NCBI RefSeq assembly: GCF_032854445.1
Contig: NC_088302.1
Span: 18,841,338 to 18,905,337 of the forward strand
Direction of reading: 5' to 3'
From: Liolophura sinensis
Lineage: Eukaryota > Mollusca > Polyplacophora > Chitonida > Chitonidae
Length of the DNA: 64,000 nucleotides
Position numbers and translations under genes: made by a program. A model generated the notes under the pieces. The model worked only from the letters and a program-made list of their open reading frames with translations. It was not told the DNA's origin and ran no database searches. Positions 63,901 through 64,000 of this stretch are shown piece after piece. Each line of letters opens with the position of its first letter. Positions within the stretch are counted from its first letter, which is position 1.

Positions 63901-64000
63901 GATCAAGGTTGAGACAGATTGTTTGTGTTTTTTGACATCACTTCCTGCCTCATTACAGTGACTCCAGTGACCTTGGCGTTGTTCAAGATTTCTGTACAAA
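24853..64000 (+). CDS. Lachesin/IgLON/DIP-like Ig-superfamily adhesion protein, partial gene (5 exons seen)
   Basis: Five exons with GT-AG borders join in one frame to give about 211 residues: a complete Ig1, a complete Ig2 and the start of Ig3. Proteins of this family are secreted or GPI-anchored three-Ig neuronal and epithelial adhesion molecules that bind each other across cells and act in axon, synapse or septate-junction organisation. The assignment rests on the Ig1 end SDQGEYTCQINTDPV, on the RISINRP..EWNLHIRDVKYSDQG block, and on the Ig2 block LVCNVTGVPHPEVTW with ILIIHNVS. Three N-glycosylation sequons are visible (NVT, NVT, NVS). Splice phases are 1, 0, 1, 1, 1 and every join is consistent. 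The signal peptide, most of Ig3 and the C-terminal anchor are missing from the window. I cannot choose between lachesin, neurotrimin/LSAMP-like and DIP names. The nested ORFs in the introns do not belong to it. Confidence 0.9.
25489..25660 (+). mobile_element. Group D SINE, 3' part
   Basis: It shares the core aacttgccaaaggtcagtgg and the tail aatgaaataaagaaataaa with the full copy at 26987. The head is missing. Confidence 0.7.
26264..26470 (+). repeat. Dispersed repeat family G, copy
   Basis: It contains the ordered blocks cctgattctgaaagaac, tagaaaggtgttttgaggtt, gatgatat, a cagcaccaaaa-type block and tttatttgcctgaaaaactg, which recur in the same order in other copies. It is non-coding; no terminal repeats were resolved. 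Confidence 0.75.
26987..27352 (+). mobile_element. Group D SINE, full length, with target-site duplication
   Basis: The tRNA-like head has ttgtggctgaatgtttaagg (box A region) and caggttcaaaccctg (box B). The body includes ggccttggtgacaataactg and tgccaaaggttggtgggtta; the tail is aatgatgaaataaataaa. Direct repeats attatagttc lie at 26977-26986 and 27353-27362. This is the reference copy for group D here. Confidence 0.88.
27363..28463. other. No feature seen
   Basis: Intronic sequence with no recognised repeat or gene. Confidence 0.5.
28464..28588 (+). mobile_element. Group A SINE, 3' fragment
   Basis: It matches group A from cctgtggatggtcgtgg to the tail attacggcgtaaaaaacc followed by ataaataa. 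It is more diverged than the full copies. Confidence 0.8.
29435..29474 (+). mobile_element. SINE tail fragment
   Basis: Only gtaaaacaccagtcaaacaa and the aataaataaataa tail remain; probably group A. Confidence 0.5.
29601..29764 (-). mobile_element. Group A SINE, 5'-truncated, with target-site duplication
   Basis: It runs from the (ttta)n tail through acgccgttctcaagaatatt to ttacggccggagaggg and stops before the tRNA-like head. The flanks acttgatgat (29591-29600) and acttcatgat (29765-29774) differ by one base. Confidence 0.87.
29775..32064. other. Intronic DNA, no gene
   Basis: A stretch near 29938-29995 resembles 38508-38575 (shared cagaat.aagcaaaat and gcgaaatac-type blocks) and may be an edge of family G. 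Otherwise nothing is recognised. Confidence 0.4.
32065..32300 (-). mobile_element. Group D SINE, diverged copy lacking the head
   Basis: After a T run, the reverse complement contains gtttcctccacc, cctttgg-type core (minus of tgacctttggcaagtttct) and ggccttggtgacaatagg, in the order expected for group D. The head end is missing. Confidence 0.7.
32301..37280. other. Long repeat-poor part of the giant intron
   Basis: No mobile element was recognised over about 5 kb. The parts 33760-34150, 35440-35900 and 36060-36960 have balanced composition, many AT-rich transcription-factor-like motifs (taattg, attaat) and no long frame. I consider them candidate intronic enhancers; this is an inference by eye. 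Confidence 0.4.
37281..37686 (+). repeat. 69-bp minisatellite with internal hairpin, about 6 units
   Basis: Units start at 37281, 37350, 37419, 37488, 37557 (this one is 9 bp shorter) and 37617 (diverged). Most units carry aaaccagtac, a 5-base loop aacct, then gtactggttt: perfect 10-bp inverted arms. The rest of the unit is gagagtttgagaattatc followed by tctggttactgaag. Confidence 0.93.
38560..38790 (-). repeat. Dispersed repeat family G, copy
   Basis: The reverse-orientation blocks ttttcccattgccagtagga, ctcagagcacttttctcag and actctctgaatcaggctaaa match other G copies. Confidence 0.72.
38837..38880 (-). mobile_element. Group A SINE, 44-bp remnant between direct repeats
   Basis: Only the tail and the block gtgtttcacgccatgctcaa remain. 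The flanks ctcaaaattt (38827-38836) and ctcaaagttt (38881-38890) differ by one base, suggesting an extreme 5' truncation at insertion. Confidence 0.65.
39075..39360 (+). repeat. Dispersed repeat family G, interrupted copy
   Basis: It contains aaaggtattttgaggtttgc, gatgatatcc and, about 130 bp later, ataacctttatttgcctcga and aaattgcactgttgg. The unrelated middle indicates an insertion or a diverged core. Confidence 0.6.
40803..41034 (+). repeat. Direct repeat R1, copy 1
   Basis: It matches 41965-42144 at roughly 80 percent by eye. It starts gtatggaattttaata, passes ggacagggatattgagtgat and ends ttttggaatgtc. It has about 50 bp near 40868-40919 absent from copy 2. Confidence 0.8.
41385..41555 (-). 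repeat. Dispersed repeat family G, copy
   Basis: The blocks acatttttccagcaggacgt, ctcaaaacacatttctaaga and gaactctcagaatcaggtaa place it in family G. Confidence 0.72.
41556..41678 (+). repeat. 60-bp tandem duplication
   Basis: Two adjacent units begin gtcatttatagtctgccatt (41556) and gtcatttgcagtctgccatt (41616) and share acataaggcccactt. They sit at the edge of the G copy. Confidence 0.88.
41965..42144 (+). repeat. Direct repeat R1, copy 2
   Basis: This is the partner of 40803-41034. It keeps the shared block ggacagggatattgagtgat and the ends, but lacks the middle 50 bp. Confidence 0.8.
42356..42562 (-). mobile_element. MITE-like element, family E copy 2
   Basis: This is the reverse complement of the family at 638-855. 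Its ends form imperfect inverted repeats: gaatcttcgaccttttcaa on the left against the complement of aaaaaagttgaagaatta on the right. Non-coding. Confidence 0.65.
43140..43330 (-). repeat. Dispersed repeat family G, copy
   Basis: The blocks gtcatcatcctaacttccaa, actttgaagtacttttttct and actctctgaatcaggcgaaa match other copies. Confidence 0.72.
43963..44262 (+). mobile_element. Group C SINE
   Basis: The tRNA-like head reads acccaatggtgagagtgtcc and gacccaggatcaagcctggg. The body has gactggttgg, gggtgtcatgtctggtgcct and ctcctcgtcatcatgtgacc. These last blocks are also found in group B on its own sense strand, so B and C share a body. No target-site duplication was found. Confidence 0.75.
44275..44460 (+). 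repeat. Dispersed repeat family G, copy
   Basis: The blocks cctgattctgagagctct, cagaaagttattcttgaac and ttcaacactgaaagcaatat followed by ggtgaatatttaggtcaaat are in family order. Confidence 0.65.
44461..48981. other. Repeat-poor part of the giant intron
   Basis: A (TA)n run at about 47682-47700 and a short (aaat)n tail at 44868-44886 are the only simple repeats. The part 46380-47000 has balanced composition and no repeats (candidate regulatory island). No gene was seen. Confidence 0.4.
48982..49056. repeat. 75-bp near-perfect palindrome
   Basis: The arms 48982-49017 and 49021-49056 pair over 36 positions with only a few mismatches around the ttacatg/gagtgtt step. The outer 20 bases gaattccaactttccaaatt are perfectly mirrored, and the centre is gcatattatgc. 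There is almost no loop, unlike a microRNA precursor. It could be a foldback mobile element or a cruciform-forming site. Confidence 0.92.
49176..49380 (+). mobile_element. MITE family F, copy 1, TA-flanked
   Basis: The terminal inverted repeats are atttttcaaccttttgcgca at the left and the complement of tgtgcgaaaaggtggaaaaat-type sequence at the right, with one mismatch in the first 15 bases. TA dinucleotides lie directly outside (49174-49175 and 49381-49382), as in Tc1/mariner-type insertions. Internal blocks include gaaagagcaactttcagtgc and cagtcaacacagaataatgc. No transposase frame. Confidence 0.82.
49484..49630 (-). mobile_element. SINE with group A tail and group D core
   Basis: The left part (gcatactcaagatatttt, gatggcagcg) follows the group A 3' end, while the right part (ggtgaaggaaactaaagcgc, caacctttggcaagtgcctg) follows the group D core. 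This suggests A and D belong to one superfamily or that a hybrid source existed. Confidence 0.6.
49738..49935 (+). mobile_element. MITE family F, copy 2
   Basis: It shares gaaagagcaactttcaatgt, gattttggagacaaaa and aataatgccttcagaat with copy 1. The ends are more diverged. Confidence 0.75.
50125..50290 (-). repeat. Dispersed repeat family G, copy
   Basis: The blocks tatttttccagcaggatatc, gctcggaacgcctttctagg and actctctgaatcaaggaaaa match the family. Confidence 0.72.
50317..50355 (+). repeat. G-rich tract
   Basis: (ggt)n passes into a long G run interrupted by single T. It has G-quadruplex potential on the + strand. Confidence 0.8.
50918..51113 (+). mobile_element. MITE family F, copy 3
   Basis: It begins caaccttttcacatatgaaa and ends aatgtgcgtaaaggttg, with the same internal blocks as copy 1. 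The inverted ends are recognisable but the flanking TA is not clear. Confidence 0.8.
51114..52499. other. No gene seen
   Basis: An open frame at 51642-52034 (130 codons) lacks any recognised domain. No repeats were recognised. Confidence 0.45.
52500..52705 (+). repeat. Dispersed repeat family G, well-preserved copy
   Basis: It has attactcattttgtcagatt, gatcctagaaaggtgttttg, gatgatatatgcatcctact, gtttcagcaccaaaactta and tttatttgcttccaaagatg in order. Confidence 0.8.
53562..53726 (+). repeat. 98-bp tandem duplication, diverged
   Basis: The phrase cattgctgaatattggttgt with its flanks (tttatgaaaa, gacataacattt) recurs about 98 bp later as cattgctgaatgttggttgt with tttatgaaag and ggtataacactt. 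Confidence 0.85.
53784..53985 (-). mobile_element. Group A SINE, 5'-truncated, with perfect 12-bp target-site duplication
   Basis: It runs from the (ttta)n tail through acgccgttctcaagaatatt to the ggtgagaggctgcagggtca block and stops before box A. The direct repeats are gttttggttttg at 53772-53783 and 53986-53997. It also carries an internal deletion relative to the full copy around ggaggaaaccc. Confidence 0.9.
54313..54517 (+). CDS. Exon: C-terminal half of Ig1
   Basis: The acceptor is gtggtttcag and the donor GTGCAAG|gtaaaa. The exon enters in phase 0 and leaves in phase 1, with 68 full codons plus one base. It begins VIWTNPKAVLLTFENKR, giving the core tryptophan of the Ig fold. It continues with DDDRISINRP and EWNLHIRDVKYSDQGEYTCQ, where D-x-G-x-Y-x-C carries the second disulfide cysteine, and ends INTDPVKTKKVYLHVQ. 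The CQ-x-NT-D/x-P motif is typical of lachesin, DIP and IgLON first Ig domains. Together with the exon at 24853 it makes one full Ig domain of about 100 residues. A SINE tail starts about 30 bp downstream of the donor. Confidence 0.93.
54550..54648 (-). mobile_element. Group A SINE, 3' fragment, about 30 bp after an exon
   Basis: The tail attatttgattgaag-like stretch, then tatgccgtattgaataatat and gcggccagcattatggtggg, identify it. It ends at gaggaaaccgg. No target-site duplication was found. Confidence 0.8.
54826..55088 (+). repeat. Minisatellite of ggcttaaaatattctg-type units
   Basis: Units of about 27 bp and 16 bp alternate: tggcttaaaatattctg and tgtgtttttc. Repetitive peptides are open on both strands, but this reflects the repeat and not a gene. 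Confidence 0.9.
55089..59679. other. Repeat-poor intron stretch
   Basis: Apart from A runs (about 56178-56195) and a T run (58943-58960), no repeat was recognised. The part 56200-58020 is compositionally balanced and includes the longest open frame of the window (57231-57677), which has hydrophobic and aromatic-rich content but no recognised domain. Candidate regulatory island. Confidence 0.4.
59680..59865 (+). repeat. Dispersed repeat family G, copy
   Basis: The blocks attttgctcgattctaagag, gtatttttgagtcctgtttg, aggataatatcctactagaa and cattatttgcctcttcaaat are in family order. Confidence 0.72.
59866..60984. other. No gene seen; balanced-composition island
   Basis: The part 60000-60660 has several overlapping short frames and mixed composition but no recognised repeat or domain. 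It lies 0.8 kb before the Ig2 exon and is another candidate regulatory region. Confidence 0.4.
60985..61330 (+). mobile_element. Group D SINE, strongly diverged full-length copy
   Basis: It starts with ggcccattggctgaatggtc (box A region), and about 260 bp later has gttgccgaaaggcggttatt and ccacccatgaagctgacc, which align with the group D core. The length matches the 366-bp reference copy. Confidence 0.55.
61493..61642 (+). CDS. Exon: N-terminal half of Ig2
   Basis: The acceptor is ttgttgacag and the donor GAAA|gtaggt. The exon enters and leaves in phase 1. It starts with the split V codon of the VQ|VPSAIID linker and runs through DQLSSSDMVAEEGDTVMLVC, then NVTGVPHPEVTWFRLPTQAG. It supplies the first Ig2 cysteine (LVC), a glycosylation sequon (NVT) and the core tryptophan (VTW). 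A second GT four bases downstream (gttgag) would give a wrong phase for the next exon, and reading through the donor meets a stop after a few codons, so 61642 is the supported end. Confidence 0.92.
61816..62138 (-). mobile_element. Group B SINE with perfect 12-bp target-site duplication
   Basis: The minus-strand head (ggatagcacagttggtagag, then ggatcaatcctgggtcaagt) lies at the right and the (gagt)n tail at the left. The flanks aagtgcatattt at 61804-61815 and 62139-62150 are identical. It lies 173 bp into the intron after the Ig2 exon and is antisense to the gene. Confidence 0.93.
62212..62422 (-). mobile_element. MITE family F, copy 4
   Basis: The reverse complement begins ttcctcaacctttttgcata and contains aaaggcaactttcaatgcaa and cagtctacacagaataatga, ending in caccttgcaaat. 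The inverted right end is diverged. Confidence 0.78.
62423..62767. other. No feature seen
   Basis: AT-rich intron sequence. Confidence 0.5.
62768..62985 (+). mobile_element. Group A SINE, diverged, with internal deletion
   Basis: The head (cgtccgtggccaaggtgttt), the box B-proximal block gcggttgctgtgagttcaag, the body ctcccaccataatgctggct and the tail cataaaacgccaatc are present. About 35 bp after box B are missing. A short repeat of its tail (gtgaaatacttttgagtgca) follows near 63016. Confidence 0.82.
63126..63237 (+). repeat. 25-bp tandem repeat with internal palindrome
   Basis: Units start at 63126, 63151, 63176, 63201 and 63226 (the last partial). Each full unit contains tgcattccaagaatgca or a one-base variant, a 7-bp inverted repeat around caa. 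It lies 225 bp upstream of the second Ig2 exon. Confidence 0.93.
63462..63590 (+). CDS. Exon: C-terminal half of Ig2
   Basis: The acceptor is tgttgttgcag and the donor CAAT|gtgaga. The exon is phase 1 on both sides. After the split K codon it reads IGVSGEILIIHNVSRFCDDV and then YECVAYNGVPPAVNRQIRVT followed by VQ. The D-D-V-Y-E-C motif holds the second Ig2 cysteine, and HNVS is a glycosylation sequon. An additional cysteine (RFCDD) sits seven residues before the disulfide cysteine. From memory, a cysteine here is frequent in lophotrochozoan members of the family; I could not check this. A 25-bp tandem repeat lies about 225 bp upstream in the intron. Confidence 0.92.
63591..63958 (+). other. 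Intron between Ig2 and Ig3 (368 bp)
   Basis: This is a short phase 1 intron with donor gtgaga and acceptor cattacag. I see no repeat in it. Confidence 0.75.
63959..64000 (+). CDS. Exon start: Ig3 (cut by window end)
   Basis: A pyrimidine-rich tract ending cctcattacag precedes 42 bases that continue the frame: two bases complete the split L codon, then TPVTLALFKISVQ follows without a stop. The position and the P-V-T-L pattern fit the A strand that opens the third Ig domain in this family. The short length and the window edge make this the least certain exon; an acceptor a little later cannot be excluded. Confidence 0.7.

Overview
This is animal genomic DNA: AT-rich, without dense coding, with canonical GT-AG introns, tRNA-derived SINEs, MITE-like elements and minisatellites. 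The SINE families look like those I remember from molluscs, so a mollusc, perhaps a bivalve, is the best guess. This rests on recalled repeat types and on the style of the encoded protein, not on a search.

Only one protein-coding gene can be supported. It lies on the + strand and has five recognisable exons: 24853-24959, 54313-54517, 61493-61642, 63462-63590, and 63959 onward past the window end. Joined in phase, they give about 211 residues of an immunoglobulin-superfamily cell-adhesion protein of the lachesin / IgLON / DIP type: Ig1 complete (split by a 29.4-kb intron), Ig2 complete, and the first residues of Ig3. The signal-peptide exon is not securely identified. It lies upstream, either inside 1-24852 (a weak candidate is at 11714-11774) or before the window. 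The rest of Ig3 and any GPI-anchor or membrane signal lie beyond 64000.

Layout: 1-24852 is upstream intron or 5' flank, with a perfect 176-bp tandem duplication, minisatellites, several SINEs and long single-copy-looking DNA. 24960-54312 is the giant first Ig intron. It holds most copies of an abundant dispersed repeat (family G), two MITE-like families with terminal inverted repeats, a 69-bp minisatellite with an internal hairpin, a 75-bp near-perfect palindrome, and several SINEs. 54518-61492 is a 7-kb intron with a SINE and a minisatellite just downstream of the exon, then a long repeat-poor stretch. 61643-63461 and 63591-63958 are short introns; the first carries a SINE with perfect target-site duplications.

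Four SINE groups, labelled here A to D, are visible. At least eight insertions, mostly of group A, have recognisable target-site duplications, and several of these are 5'-truncated. No functional tRNA or rRNA gene, transposase or reverse-transcriptase reading frame, CRISPR array or bacterial-type operon was found. The other open frames are short and lack recognisable domains. I see no clear new biological system; the most useful leads are the gene model, the repeat biology and the candidate regulatory islands in the giant intron.
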